64,000 bases of DNA from G965207335 sp965222825 (GCA_965222825.1 OZ244964.1:496001-560000), one strand, 5' to 3'. Numbered from the stretch's first letter, positions 26,852 through 36,720 are shown. Notes: generated by a model from the letters alone, not told the origin. Numbers and translations: made by a program.

Positions 26852-28165
26852 CTAAGTTAATTTTAGGATAATTTTATCATTTATATTATCAAAATTACCA
26901 TTAGACATAACAACTATATTAGTGTTTGATATTTTTAAACACTTACTAACAATATCATCTACACTGGCTAAGATTTTAATTTTTGGATTATTAGTTAGTA
27001 ATTGTTCTAATTCTGGGTTAATGCTTTTTGGTTTTAAAATATAACTAATATTTGCTTTCTGTAATGATTTTAGTAGGCTTTGTTTATAAAAACCTGCTTT
27101 CATAGTATTAGTTCTTAACTCTAATATAGCAGTTATATGTTTATTACCTAATTTATTTCTAAGTGCTAATAGCGTGCTAGAAATAGCACTAGGATGATGG
27201 GCAAAATCATCATATAAAGTAATATTTTTATCTTGGTATTTAATCTCTAAACGCCTACTAACACCATTAAATTTAGTTAAGGCATTTACACTAACTTTAA
27301 TTGATACTCCAACACTTTTTGCTGCCTCAATAGCACTAAGGGCATTTTGCATATTATGCTGACCTATAAATTGCCAATTTAGTATAAGATTATCATTAAT
27401 ATTAAAATAACTTCCGCTATCATTATAATGCAGCTTATGTGTAGCAATTATCTTAGTTGGTGTCCATAAGCCTTTTGCTAATACTTGTTTGATATTTGGG
27501 CTATTTTTATGATAAATAATAACACTATTGCTGGCCATAGTTCTTATTAAATGGTGAAATTGTTTTTGAATATCAGCTAAATTATCAAAAATATCACTAT
27601 GGTCAAATTCTAAATTATTAATAATTAAAGTATTAGGGTGATAATGAATAAATTTTGAGCGTTTATCAAAAAAAGCACTATCATATTCGTCAGCCTCAAT
27701 TACAAAAAACTTAGAATTAGTGAGTCTAGCAGTTGTAGGAAAGTCTTTCATCTTGCCTGCTATTAAAAAACTAGGATTAAGTCCAGCATATTCTAAAATC
27801 CAAGCAAGCATAGCACTTGTTGTAGTTTTACCGTGTGTGCCTGATACCGCTAATACATATTTATCTCGCAAAATTTGTGATAACCACCCTGCACCAGATG
27901 TGTAATTATATTGCTTATTTAGTATTTCTTCAACGCATTCATTACCTCTACTTAGAGCATTACCAATAATAAATAAATCCACATTTTTTGCTAGATTATT
28001 AACGCTATAGCCCTGATTAAAGCTGATATTATTTTGTTTTAATTGTAAACTAATAGGAGGATATATATTAGCATCTATGCCTGTTACTTTATGCCCTAAG
28101 GACTTAGCAATTAATGCTATACCAGACATAAATGTCCCAGCTATACCTAAAATATGAATGTGCAT
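26852..28165 (-). CDS. mpl: UDP-N-acetylmuramate:L-alanyl-gamma-D-glutamyl-meso-diaminopimelate ligase
   Basis: 437 residues. The N-terminal Rossmann-like start MHIHILGIAGTFMSGIA is that of Mpl. The ATP-binding GTHGKTT is at 109-115, with EADEYDSAFFDKRSKF and NLEFDHSDIFDN, typical of Mpl rather than MurC. It recycles cell-wall tripeptide by ligating it to UDP-MurNAc in the cytoplasm. The gene follows msrB after one base and is likely co-transcribed with it. It is shorter than the E. coli enzyme by about 20 residues at the C-terminus. Confidence 0.93.
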   Translation of the reverse strand: MHIHILGIAGTFMSGIALIAKSLGHKVTGIDANIYPPISLQLKQNNISFNQGYSVNNLAKNVDLFIIGNALSRGNECVEEILNKQYNYTSGAGWLSQILRDKYVLAVSGTHGKTTTSAMLAWILEYAGLNPSFLIAGKMKDFPTTARLTNSKFFVIEADEYDSAFFDKRSKFIHYHPNTLIINNLEFDHSDIFDNLADIQKQFHHLIRTMASNSVIIYHKNSPNIKQVLAKGLWTPTKIIATHKLHYNDSGSYFNINDNLILNWQFIGQHNMQNALSAIEAAKSVGVSIKVSVNALTKFNGVSRRLEIKYQDKNITLYDDFAHHPSAISSTLLALRNKLGNKHITAILELRTNTMKAGFYKQSLLKSLQKANISYILKPKSINPELEQLLTNNPKIKILASVDDIVSKCLKISNTNIVVMSNGNFDNINDKIILKLT

Positions 28166-28166
28166 A

Positions 28167-28538
28167 TTAATCTTTTTTGTAAAAGTTTAGTGATGCAGAA
28201 TTAATACAGTATCTTTGTCCGCTAGGTTTAGGTCCGTCTGGGAAAACATGCCCTAAATGGGCATCACATTTAGCACACTTAACTTCTATCCTAGACATAC
28301 CATAAGCATTGTCCGCTATGGTTTTTATATTATCACTATTAGCAATATCATAAAAACTAGGCCACCCTGTGCCAGAGTTAAACTTAGTATTTGAATTAAA
28401 TAATAGAGTATCGCAACAAATACAGTGATAATTACCTACTGCTTTATTATCTAAATATTTACCAGTAAATGCTCGCTCAGTTGCCCCTTTTTGAGTAATA
28501 TTATATTGCTCTTTTGTTAGTTTTTCTTTGAAGTTCAT
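28167..28538 (-). CDS. msrB: Peptide-methionine (R)-S-oxide reductase
   Basis: 123 residues. Four zinc cysteines are visible as CICC and CAKC, the fold signature GTGWPSF is present, and the catalytic Cys is Cys111 in QRYCINSASL. It repairs methionine-R-sulfoxide in proteins. It is the first gene of the msrB-mpl pair and is divergent from cca, which begins 52 bp away on the other strand. Confidence 0.96.
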   Translation of the reverse strand: MNFKEKLTKEQYNITQKGATERAFTGKYLDNKAVGNYHCICCDTLLFNSNTKFNSGTGWPSFYDIANSDNIKTIADNAYGMSRIEVKCAKCDAHLGHVFPDGPKPSGQRYCINSASLNFYKKD

Positions 28539-28590
28539 AGAGTTAAAATGTTAAAATTATTATTATTATTTTATATATTTAGTTTCTTAT

Positions 28591-29679
28591 ATGTTAGTTT
28601 ATTTAGTAGGTGGTGCACTTCGAGATAAATTATTAGGACTTGAGGTTAAGGATAAAGATTTTGTAGTAGTAGGTGCTACACAAGCCCAAATGTTAGCCAA
28701 AGATTTTATCCGTGTTGGTGCTGATTTTCCAGTGTTTTTGCATCCTAAAACCAAAGAAGAATATGCCCTAGCCAGAGCAGAAAGAAAGGTTGCTAAGGGT
28801 TATAAAGGCTTTGTAATTGCTACAAAAAATATTACCTTAGCAGAAGACTTATTGCGAAGAGATTTAACAATTAATGCCATAGCAGAAGATGAAAAAGGCA
28901 ATATTATTGACCCATATAATGGTCGAGATGACCTAAAAAATGGCATATTAAGACATATATCGCCAGCATTTGTTGAAGATCCTGTTAGAATTTTACGAAT
29001 TGCTAGATTTGCAGCTAGATTTAAGGCTTATGGTTTTAAGATAGCACATAAAACACATAAGCTAATGCAGTTAATGGTTGAACAAGGCGATATTGACAGC
29101 CTAGTGCCAGAGCGAGTTTGGGCAGAGATTGTTAAGGTTTTAAGTTATAAGACTCCATCGGCATTTTTTAAGGTATTAAAAACTTGTGGGGCATTAGATA
29201 TTATTTTGCCAAACTTAGCAACTAATAAAATAAATACCGCTCATAATAGCAATGAAAAAAATGAATTTGTAATAATTGATAATCTAAATACTAATGATAT
29301 AGCTATAAAATGGGCAATATTGTGTAGTAATATCAATGTTGATGATGTAAAAAATATAGCACTACGGCTTAAATGCCCAAAAAAAATAGCAAAATTAGCA
29401 ATACTTAGTGCTAGTTGGCTAAATTTTGTTAAAAATACTAATTATGATAATAAACAATTATTAGATTTTTACATAAATACAGATGCTTTGCGTAACGAAG
29501 AGCGTTTTTTAAGTTTAATTAAGGTATTTGAGTTATTAGCTATTGATACTAAGTTAATATTAGATATATGGCATAAACTATTGACTATTAAAATAAGTAG
29601 CACTAATGGGCGAGAGATTATTAAAGAACTAGCTAACAAACGCCAAAATATTATTAAAACTATGAATAAAACTACTTAA
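28591..29679 (+). CDS. cca: CCA-adding tRNA nucleotidyltransferase with a degenerate C-terminal domain
   Basis: 362 residues, about 50 shorter than E. coli Cca. The N-terminal catalytic core is complete: YLVGGALRDKLLG, KDKDFVVVG, RRDLTINAIAED, DPVRILRIARFAAR. It follows the gammaproteobacterial Cca pattern and adds CCA to tRNA 3' ends. In E. coli the C-terminal half is an HD phosphohydrolase; here the matching region (about 225-340) has no HD pair (LCSNINVDD where E. coli has CHDLGKG) and its preceding His is gone. The nucleotidyltransferase should work; phosphatase and phosphodiesterase activities should be lost. Confidence 0.92.
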   Translation: MLVYLVGGALRDKLLGLEVKDKDFVVVGATQAQMLAKDFIRVGADFPVFLHPKTKEEYALARAERKVAKGYKGFVIATKNITLAEDLLRRDLTINAIAEDEKGNIIDPYNGRDDLKNGILRHISPAFVEDPVRILRIARFAARFKAYGFKIAHKTHKLMQLMVEQGDIDSLVPERVWAEIVKVLSYKTPSAFFKVLKTCGALDIILPNLATNKINTAHNSNEKNEFVIIDNLNTNDIAIKWAILCSNINVDDVKNIALRLKCPKKIAKLAILSASWLNFVKNTNYDNKQLLDFYINTDALRNEERFLSLIKVFELLAIDTKLILDIWHKLLTIKISSTNGREIIKELANKRQNIIKTMNKTT

Positions 29680-29690
29680 ATTCACACACA

Positions 29691-32048
29691 CTACTTTTTA
29701 GCTAAACTTAGCCAAGTATCAACAACAGTATCTGGATTAAGTGATATACTACTAATACCTAGTTTTAATAGCCATTTAGCAAAATCTTTATTATCAGATG
29801 GTCCTTGACCGCAAATACCTATATATTTATTTTCTTTTTGGCAAGCCTTAATTGCCATTTCTAGCATTGTTAATACTGCTGGGTCTTGTTCATCAAAAGA
29901 TTTGGCTAATAACTGTGAATCACGGTCTATTCCAAGTGTAAGTTGGGTCATATCATTTGAGCCAATAGAAAAACCATCAAAATATTGCAAAAATTCACAG
30001 GCAATTATAGCATTAGATGGCACCTCACACATCATAATTAAACGCAAGCTATTTTTACCGCGTTCTAAATTATTTGCTTTAAGTATTTTAATAATTGTTT
30101 GTGCTTCATAAGTAGTTCTAACAAAGGGAATCATCAACTCCACATTAGTAAAGCCCATATTATCACGGACATAACGCATAGCTTTGCATTCCAGCTCAAA
30201 ACATTCACGAAAATCATCAGATATATAACGAGATGCACCGCGAAAACCAATCATAGGATTTTCTTCTACTGGCTCAAATTGTTTACCACCTAATAAGTTA
30301 GCGTATTCGTTTGATTTAAAATCAGACATACGCACAATAACAGGTTTAGGATAAAATGCCGCTGCTAGGGTAGCAACACCTTCTTGTAATCGTTTTACAT
30401 AAAAATCTACGGGGTTATTATAAGCTAAGATCTTTTGCTTTATTTGTTGTTTAACATCATCAGGTATGATAGTAGTGTTTAGTAATGCTTTGGGATGAAT
30501 ACCTATCATATTATTAACAATAAATTCTAATCTAGCCAAACCTATACCTTCATTAGGTAGTTGAGCAAAGTCAAATGCTCTACTAGGATTGCCTATATTC
30601 ATCATAATTTTTACTGGAATTTTTGGCATAGTTTCTAGTGATTGCTGACTGTGCTCAAATTCTAGTATGCCTTGATAAACAAAGCCATCATTACCCTTAG
30701 CACAAGAAACAGTAACATAAGAGCCATTAGCAATAGTTTTAGTGGCATTACCACAGCCGACTACTGCTGGAATACCAAGTTCACGGGCAATAATAGCTGC
30801 ATGGCAGGTGCGTCCACCACGGTTAGTAATAATAGCAGCAGCTCGTTTCATAATAGGCTCCCAATCTGGGTCTGTCATATCTGTTAGCAAAATATCACCA
30901 TTTTTAAATTTAGTGATATTACTAAGATTTTTTAATAGATTTATCCTCCCTGTGCCAATACGATTACCAACTGCACGCCCTTTAGCTAATTCTTTACCTG
31001 AGCTTTTTAGTGTATATCTTTCAATGATATTTTTTTTATTACTTTGCACCGTTTCTGGTCTAGCTTGAACAATATATATCTCGCCATCATTACCATCTTT
31101 TGCCCATTCAATATCCATAGGAGATTTATAATGTTTTTCAATGTTTATAGCAATTTTAGCAAGTTTTTCAATCTCTTGGTCTGTTAAACAAAAAACATCT
31201 TGGTCTTTTTTTGCAACTGGTGTAATTTTGACAAGTTTGTCTTTATTTGTTGCAAATAACATTTTTTTGGCTTTACTACCTAGATTGCGTTGCAAAATTG
31301 CAGGATTACCATCTTGTAGCATAGCCTTATGTATATAGAATTCATCAGGGTTTACCCCACCTTGGACTATTATCTCACCAAGTCCATAACTAGCAGTAAT
31401 AAAAACTACATCGCGAAAACCACTCTCGGTATCAAGACTAAACATAACTCCGCTACAAGCAATATCTGAGCGAATCATTTTTTGCACACCTGCTGATAAG
31501 GTAATATTTTCGTGTTGGTATCCTTGATGATATCTATAAGCAATAGCACGGTCATTAAATAATGAGGCAAATACCTTTTTAATAGCTAATTTAATTTCAT
31601 CAATACCAGATACATTTAAATATGTTTCTTGTTGTCCAGCAAAAGAAGCATCAGGGGTATCTTCTGTTATTGCAGAAGAGCGAACTGCCCAACTAATTTT
31701 AGTGCCAAATTGTTTTTCTAATGCTTGATAATGTCGCTCAATATCTTGTTCTACCTTTGTAGGAAATTTTATAGCCATAATCCAACTACGAATTTGCTCT
31801 CCTGTTTGTTGTAAGGCAATAACATCTTCTACATCAAGTGCGTTTAATTTACTATTAATACGCTCTATCAAGCCATTTTGGGATATAAATTCATTAAATG
31901 CCTTAGTTGTAGTGGCAAAACCACTAGGAACTTTTATGCCTAGTTTACTTAGATTTTGCAACATTTCTCCTATTGAGGCATTTTTACCACCAACAATATT
32001 AATATCACTTATATTTACCCGTTCTAAATTTATAGTGTATGCTTGCAT
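29691..32048 (-). CDS. ppsA: Phosphoenolpyruvate synthase
   Basis: About 785 residues. The N-terminal ATP-grasp region has VGGKNASIGEM and FAVRSSAITEDTPDASFAGQQ. The phosphohistidine is His416 in GGRTCHAAIIARELGIPAVVG, and the PEP/pyruvate TIM-barrel ends with SIGSNDMTQLTLGIDRD and the Cys of IGICGQGPSD. It converts pyruvate to PEP with ATP, the entry to gluconeogenesis. The start is taken as the ATG at 32048, which gives MQAYTINLERV; a TTG four codons earlier would overlap ppsR. It follows ppsR by about 5 bp, as expected for the kinase/substrate pair. Confidence 0.96.
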   Translation of the reverse strand: MQAYTINLERVNISDINIVGGKNASIGEMLQNLSKLGIKVPSGFATTTKAFNEFISQNGLIERINSKLNALDVEDVIALQQTGEQIRSWIMAIKFPTKVEQDIERHYQALEKQFGTKISWAVRSSAITEDTPDASFAGQQETYLNVSGIDEIKLAIKKVFASLFNDRAIAYRYHQGYQHENITLSAGVQKMIRSDIACSGVMFSLDTESGFRDVVFITASYGLGEIIVQGGVNPDEFYIHKAMLQDGNPAILQRNLGSKAKKMLFATNKDKLVKITPVAKKDQDVFCLTDQEIEKLAKIAINIEKHYKSPMDIEWAKDGNDGEIYIVQARPETVQSNKKNIIERYTLKSSGKELAKGRAVGNRIGTGRINLLKNLSNITKFKNGDILLTDMTDPDWEPIMKRAAAIITNRGGRTCHAAIIARELGIPAVVGCGNATKTIANGSYVTVSCAKGNDGFVYQGILEFEHSQQSLETMPKIPVKIMMNIGNPSRAFDFAQLPNEGIGLARLEFIVNNMIGIHPKALLNTTIIPDDVKQQIKQKILAYNNPVDFYVKRLQEGVATLAAAFYPKPVIVRMSDFKSNEYANLLGGKQFEPVEENPMIGFRGASRYISDDFRECFELECKAMRYVRDNMGFTNVELMIPFVRTTYEAQTIIKILKANNLERGKNSLRLIMMCEVPSNAIIACEFLQYFDGFSIGSNDMTQLTLGIDRDSQLLAKSFDEQDPAVLTMLEMAIKACQKENKYIGICGQGPSDNKDFAKWLLKLGISSISLNPDTVVDTWLSLAKK

Positions 32049-32053
32049 TATTT

Positions 32054-32884
32054 TTACCAAGAATTACCACGGGCAAGGCCCGTGGCAGTTATAGTTTTTA
32101 TAATATTTCTAGCTACTTCTTCAATAGAAGTATTGGTAGTATTAAATACTGGTAATTTAGCATATTTAAATATTTGTTCTACCAACTTAACCTCTTTTTT
32201 ACATACAGTTAATTTTGCATAATCATTGCCCGGACGACGCTTTTGACGAATCACTTGTAACACAACAGGGTTGATTGTTAAACCTATTAACTTTTTCTTA
32301 TATTTTAGTAAATGTTTGGGTAAAGTTTCGCCATAAATTTCATCATCTGTCAATGGATAATTACAGGCTTTTAAAGAATAGTTCATAGCTAAATATAATG
32401 AAATAGGTGTTTTACCGCAGCGAGAAACACCAATTAGTATAACATCAGCTTGATTGTATTGCTCAGGTCTAAGACCATCATCATGGGTCATATTAAACTC
32501 AATAGCATCAAGATTATTTTGATAATCACTACTGCGTAATAGATCTTGCGATATTCCTAAGGTATGGACAGATTTTTTTTTAAAAGCAAACTCTAATGGC
32601 TTAATAAAACTGCTAAAAAGATCAACTATGCAGGCACCTGATGATTTAATAATATCTTGGCTATTTATATCAAAAAGTGTAGAAAAAACCACAACATTAT
32701 AATTTTGTTCTACTTTTAATTTGCTAATATTATTTGCAAGTTCTTGGGCTTTTTCTGTACTATCAATAAAAGAATATTTTTGAATTTTATACCCAAGTTC
32801 TGGAAATTGAGCAAGTAAACTTTTTGCCATAATTTCTGCTGTAAGTCCAGTTCTATCAGAAACAAATAAAATTATATATTTCAT
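32054..32884 (-). CDS. ppsR: Phosphoenolpyruvate synthase regulatory protein (kinase/pyrophosphorylase)
   Basis: About 276 residues from the ATG at 32884, which gives the family start MKYIILFVSDRTGLTAE; an upstream in-frame ATG at 32917 would add 11 residues of no family character. The P-loop GVSRCGKTPIS is followed by KRRPGNDYA. It phosphorylates PpsA with ADP and reverses it with phosphate, switching gluconeogenic flux. It sits immediately upstream of ppsA in one operon. Confidence 0.95.
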   Translation of the reverse strand: MKYIILFVSDRTGLTAEIMAKSLLAQFPELGYKIQKYSFIDSTEKAQELANNISKLKVEQNYNVVVFSTLFDINSQDIIKSSGACIVDLFSSFIKPLEFAFKKKSVHTLGISQDLLRSSDYQNNLDAIEFNMTHDDGLRPEQYNQADVILIGVSRCGKTPISLYLAMNYSLKACNYPLTDDEIYGETLPKHLLKYKKKLIGLTINPVVLQVIRQKRRPGNDYAKLTVCKKEVKLVEQIFKYAKLPVFNTTNTSIEEVARNIIKTITATGLARGNSW

Positions 32885-33075
32885 TATGACTGTTATTAAA
32901 ATCAAATATTTTAACATACTAGTTTATTAGTAAACTTTTGATTAGTTTTGCTTGTTAAATAGTTAAAAATTAGGATAATTCTCACATATTCAAATCCTTG
33001 CTTTTAATAGTCTTAAAATATGCTACAATATATTATAAATACAATTTTAATTTTATTTAATAAAAAGGGGATATT

Positions 33076-33492
33076 ATGTCATTAAAAAATAGTAAAACAG
33101 AACAAAACTTAAAAGATGCTTTTGCAGGTGAGTCTCAAGCAAATAGGCGTTATTTGTATTTTGCCACTCAAGCTGATATTGAGGGTTATAATGATATTTC
33201 AGTGGTTTTTCGCTCTACTGCTGAGGGCGAAACAGGTCATGCACACGGGCATTTAGAGTATTTAGAAGAAGTTGGAGATCCTGCTACTGGCTTACCTATT
33301 GGCGAAACTAGTAATAATTTAAAAGCTGCTATTGCTGGCGAAACATATGAATATACTGATATGTATCCCGGTATGGCAAAAACTGCACGAGATGAAGGTC
33401 TTGATGAAATTGCCAACTGGTTTGAAACACTTGCTAAGGCTGAACGCTCTCATGCTAATCGCTTTCAAAAAGCCCTAGATTCTATGTCTTAA
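33076..33492 (+). CDS. Rubrerythrin (single ferritin-like domain)
   Basis: 138 residues. The di-iron residues are in FAGESQANRRY, EGETGHAHGH, AAIAGETYEY and LAKAERSHANRF, giving the expected ExxH pairs. The C-terminal rubredoxin domain of classic rubrerythrin is absent. It reduces peroxide in the cytoplasm. The ribosome site AGGGGAT is strong. It is the first gene of a conserved set with a CCG Fe-S protein and DUF3501, which suggests an electron donor other than rubredoxin. Confidence 0.93.
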   Translation: MSLKNSKTEQNLKDAFAGESQANRRYLYFATQADIEGYNDISVVFRSTAEGETGHAHGHLEYLEEVGDPATGLPIGETSNNLKAAIAGETYEYTDMYPGMAKTARDEGLDEIANWFETLAKAERSHANRFQKALDSMS

Positions 33493-33560
33493 CAATATTA
33501 CCAGGCAGTAAAAATAGCAAAAATAATAAATTAAATATAATAAAATTTTGCATAAAAATT

Positions 33561-34862
33561 ATGAAAAAAGGCTTGCCTGAATTATCAAAACGACCAGCTA
33601 TTGCTTGGCAAAATGATGATTTTTATAATGAAAAATTACTATTTAATGAATTAGAGCGGGTTTTTGATATTTGCCATACTTGTCGTCGTTGCCTTAATTT
33701 GTGTAAAACCTTTCCTACGCTATTTGAATTAATAGATAATTCAAAAACTATGGAGGTAGATGGCGTTGCTAAGTCAGATTATAATAAAATCACTAGCCAG
33801 TGCTATCTTTGCGACCTATGTTATATGACAAAATGCCCTTATGTGCCACCGCATGAGTGGAATGTTGACTTTCCTCACTTAATGTTACGGGCTAAGGCAG
33901 TAGCATTTAAAAATAAAAAAATAACATACCAAGATAAAGTGTTATCAGCTACTGATACAGTTACTAAATTAGCTAGCATACCTGTTATAAATACAATTGC
34001 TAATAGTAGTATAAAAAACACTACTACCCGTAAAATATTAAACAAAATATTAGCATTACACCCACAAGCACAAATACCATATTATCATAGTAAAGACCGT
34101 CTGAGTCGTAGCTTCAAAGCAATAACAAATAGTAATAAAACTTTTAAGGTAGCAATTTTTGCCACTTGTTATGGTGAGTATAATGAGCCAAAAAGCGTGC
34201 TTGATTTGATTAGTGTTCTGACACACAATGGGGTTGAAGTAGCCCTAATATCTGCTACTAAATGTTGTGCTATGCCTAAATTTGAGATAGGGGATATTGA
34301 AAAAGTTGTAAGCTCTGCTAAATACAATAAAGCACTACTTAAAAAATATTTAGATAAAGGTTTTAAGTTAATGGCAGTTGTGCCCTCTTGCGTGCTTATG
34401 TTTAAACAAGAATTACCTTGTTTATTACCTGATGATAAAGATATTGCTGATATAGCTAGTGCGTTTTTTGACCCATTTGAATACTTAGCATATTTAGATA
34501 AAAACAAACAATTAAACACTAATTTTACCCCACTTAATAAAAATGTCCTTTATCATGCTGCTTGTCATCAAAGAGTGCAAAATATTGGTGCTAAAACTAA
34601 GCAAATTTTACAACTTATTCCAGAACTTAAACTAAATGTTGCTAATCGTTGTTCTGGGCATAACGGAGTTTATGGTGTGCGTAAAAATAGTTATGAAAAT
34701 TCTACTAAAATTGCCAAGCCTATTGTTGAACAAGTTGATAGTACGATAGATTATATTGCTAGTGATTGTCTTTTAGCAGCTAAGCATATTACCCATTTAA
34801 GCAATAAAAAAACAATAGCATTACACCCTATAACAATAATTAGGCAAGCCTACCAAATTTAA
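33561..34862 (+). CDS. CCG-domain iron-sulfur protein (HdrD/GlpC-like)
   Basis: 433 residues. Two [4Fe-4S] motifs are at the N-terminus: CHTCRRCLNLC and CYLCDLCYMTKCP. Two CCG-type cysteine-rich domains follow (FATCYGEY...CCAMPKF and YHAACHQR...CSGHNG), as in heterodisulfide-reductase D. There is no FAD or membrane segment, so it is soluble and probably shuttles electrons. Its neighbours rubrerythrin and DUF3501 form a recurrent three-gene set, in which it may supply electrons to rubrerythrin. The stop overlaps the DUF3501 start (TAATG). Confidence 0.9.
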   Translation: MKKGLPELSKRPAIAWQNDDFYNEKLLFNELERVFDICHTCRRCLNLCKTFPTLFELIDNSKTMEVDGVAKSDYNKITSQCYLCDLCYMTKCPYVPPHEWNVDFPHLMLRAKAVAFKNKKITYQDKVLSATDTVTKLASIPVINTIANSSIKNTTTRKILNKILALHPQAQIPYYHSKDRLSRSFKAITNSNKTFKVAIFATCYGEYNEPKSVLDLISVLTHNGVEVALISATKCCAMPKFEIGDIEKVVSSAKYNKALLKKYLDKGFKLMAVVPSCVLMFKQELPCLLPDDKDIADIASAFFDPFEYLAYLDKNKQLNTNFTPLNKNVLYHAACHQRVQNIGAKTKQILQLIPELKLNVANRCSGHNGVYGVRKNSYENSTKIAKPIVEQVDSTIDYIASDCLLAAKHITHLSNKKTIALHPITIIRQAYQI

Positions 34863-35443
34863 TGAAACCAATAAAAATAACTGATTTGATGAGTCTTGAA
34901 GAGTATTCTAAGTCTCGTGCTGATTTTAGCACTAATATTATCGCACTTAAAGCAAAACGCCAAGTAGCACTAGGTAATAACATTCGTTTGTTGTTTGAAA
35001 ATCGTAGCACTATTTTGTATCAAGTGCAAGAAATGCTAAGAATTGAGAGAATTTTTGAACAAGATAGTATTTTGGAAGAATTATCTGTTTATAACCCTTT
35101 GATACCAAATGGTAGTAATTTAAAAGCTACTATGATGATTGAATATACCGATGTTGAAACAAGAAAAAACAAATTAAAACAATTAATAGGCATAGAAAAA
35201 TTATTATATTTACAAATTGCAGATATGGGCAAAATAACACCAGTTACTAATGAAGATTTAACACGAGATAACAATGAAAAAACCTCATCTGTGCATTTTT
35301 TGCGTTTTGAATTAAATGAAGATGAAATTAGTGCTTTCAAAAAAGGCAGTAGCGTTGTTTTTGGATGTCATCACAAATATTATCAGGCACAAAATAAAAT
35401 AAATAGCAAAACCCAGCAAATATTAGCACTTGATTTTAAATAA
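34862..35443 (+). CDS. DUF3501 family protein
   Basis: 193 residues. The pattern ITDLMSLEEYSKSRADF, RQVALGNNIRLLFENRSTILYQVQEMLRIERIF and VFGCHHKYY is that of DUF3501, which regularly follows rubrerythrin and the CCG iron-sulfur protein. No catalytic residues are obvious. Function is unknown; a partner of the upstream Fe-S protein in oxidant handling is inferred from the overlap of start and stop codons. Confidence 0.88.
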   Translation: MKPIKITDLMSLEEYSKSRADFSTNIIALKAKRQVALGNNIRLLFENRSTILYQVQEMLRIERIFEQDSILEELSVYNPLIPNGSNLKATMMIEYTDVETRKNKLKQLIGIEKLLYLQIADMGKITPVTNEDLTRDNNEKTSSVHFLRFELNEDEISAFKKGSSVVFGCHHKYYQAQNKINSKTQQILALDFK

Positions 35444-35465
35444 ATTATTAAAGCACTAGAAAAAT

Positions 35466-36215
35466 ATGGAACTAGAAAGTATTATTTTTCTTGCAATTTT
35501 AATTTTTATAGCGGCAGTTTTGTATTCATCAGTAGGACACGCTGGGGCATCTGGATACCTAGCGGCTATGGCACTGTTTGGTATGACGCCGATAATAATG
35601 AAACCCACAGCACTAACTTTAAATATTATTGTTGCAATAATAGCAACAATAAAATATCTAAATGCTGGTCGTTTTTCTTTGCGAATATTCTTACCATTTG
35701 CATTATCATCAATACCTTTTGCTTATTTAGGAGGACTAATTTTACTTCCCAGTATATATTACAAACCAATTATTGGTATTGTGCTTATTTACTGTACTTT
35801 TTTGTTTATAAAAGAGGCAACTAAATATGATTATAAAATTAAACCACCATTATTAATTATTATGGTATTTTTTGGTGCTGTGCTTGGTTTTATTTCAGGT
35901 TTAGTTGGTGTAGGTGGTGGTATATTTTTAAGTCCATTGCTAATAATATTACACTGGGAAGAAGTAAAAAAAGTATCAGGTATTGCATCAGCATTCATTT
36001 TAGTAAATTCAATAGCTGGTTTGTTAGGTTTTATGAGCTCAAACACCCCAGAATTACCCAAAGGACTGCTAATATGGGCTGTTGCAGCTGTTATTGGTGG
36101 TTATATTGGTGCAGAATATGGCAGTAAACACCTAACAAATACGACAATTAAACGCCTTCTTGCACTTGTATTGTTAGTAGCAGGTATTAAAATGATTGTA
36201 ACTGGCTTAGTGTAA
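35466..36215 (+). CDS. TSUP-family (TauE/SafE) anion permease
   Basis: 249 residues with about eight membrane segments. The two family half-motifs are visible: SSVGHAGASGYLAAM near the start and SGLVGVGGGIFLSPLLII in the middle. It would pass sulfite or a related anion. It starts 22 bp after DUF3501 and likely completes that operon. It is only distantly like the other TSUP protein at 3702-4460. Confidence 0.86.
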   Translation: MELESIIFLAILIFIAAVLYSSVGHAGASGYLAAMALFGMTPIIMKPTALTLNIIVAIIATIKYLNAGRFSLRIFLPFALSSIPFAYLGGLILLPSIYYKPIIGIVLIYCTFLFIKEATKYDYKIKPPLLIIMVFFGAVLGFISGLVGVGGGIFLSPLLIILHWEEVKKVSGIASAFILVNSIAGLLGFMSSNTPELPKGLLIWAVAAVIGGYIGAEYGSKHLTNTTIKRLLALVLLVAGIKMIVTGLV

Positions 36216-36336
36216 TTGATAAAAATAAATAATCATCTTTTTGTATTGTTAGGATTTTATAAAATTATATGATACGATAAAGTGCTTGATATATAAGACT
36301 TTATAGGAGTTTTTAGCAAGTAATAAAATCACTAAT

Positions 36337-36681
36337 TGGTGGAGATGGGGGGAGTTGAACCCCCGTCCGCAAATTTTCACTTAAAAAATACTACATGTTT
36401 AGTTCACTCTATTTATTTAACAACTAATCACCCGAGCAACAGGGATATTAGTGCGATTTTAGTTATATTCGCTTTATTGCCCTAAAAAAACAATAAAACT
36501 AGTCTGCTATATGACCGCTATCTAAACAGCACAGACAACTCTAAAGTAGCGGTTAGCTATGCAGCTAAAGCGTAGTTGTTTTCGTTTGCAACTATTTTTT
36601 TAAGATATATTTTACGAGTTAATCCCATGCTCGACATGCTCTTTTAAGATTCAGCTTCCCGTCGAATCCTATATCATCCCC
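36337..36681 (-). ncRNA. ssrA: Transfer-messenger RNA (tmRNA)
   Basis: On the minus strand the RNA begins GGGGATGATATAGGATTCGA and ends in a tRNA-like T arm and CCA (ends at 36337-36339). GGGGATG pairs with CATCTCC to form the acceptor stem, with one G-U. The tag frame at 36557-36589 reads ANENNYALAA then TAG, very close to the usual gammaproteobacterial tag. It rescues stalled ribosomes with SmpB. The Ala-Ala end marks tagged proteins for proteolysis. The left flank 36216-36336 holds no gene. Confidence 0.97.
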
Positions 36682-36691
36682 AAAAACTATG

Positions 36692-36720
36692 ATTTTACTC
36701 TTTAATTATTATTTTTACAA
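36692..36720 (-). promoter_or_regulatory. Sigma-70 promoter of tmRNA
   Basis: On the minus strand TTGTAA (36715-36720) and TAAAAT (36692-36697) are separated by 17 bp. The 5' end of tmRNA is 10 bases after the -10 box. Confidence 0.55.
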
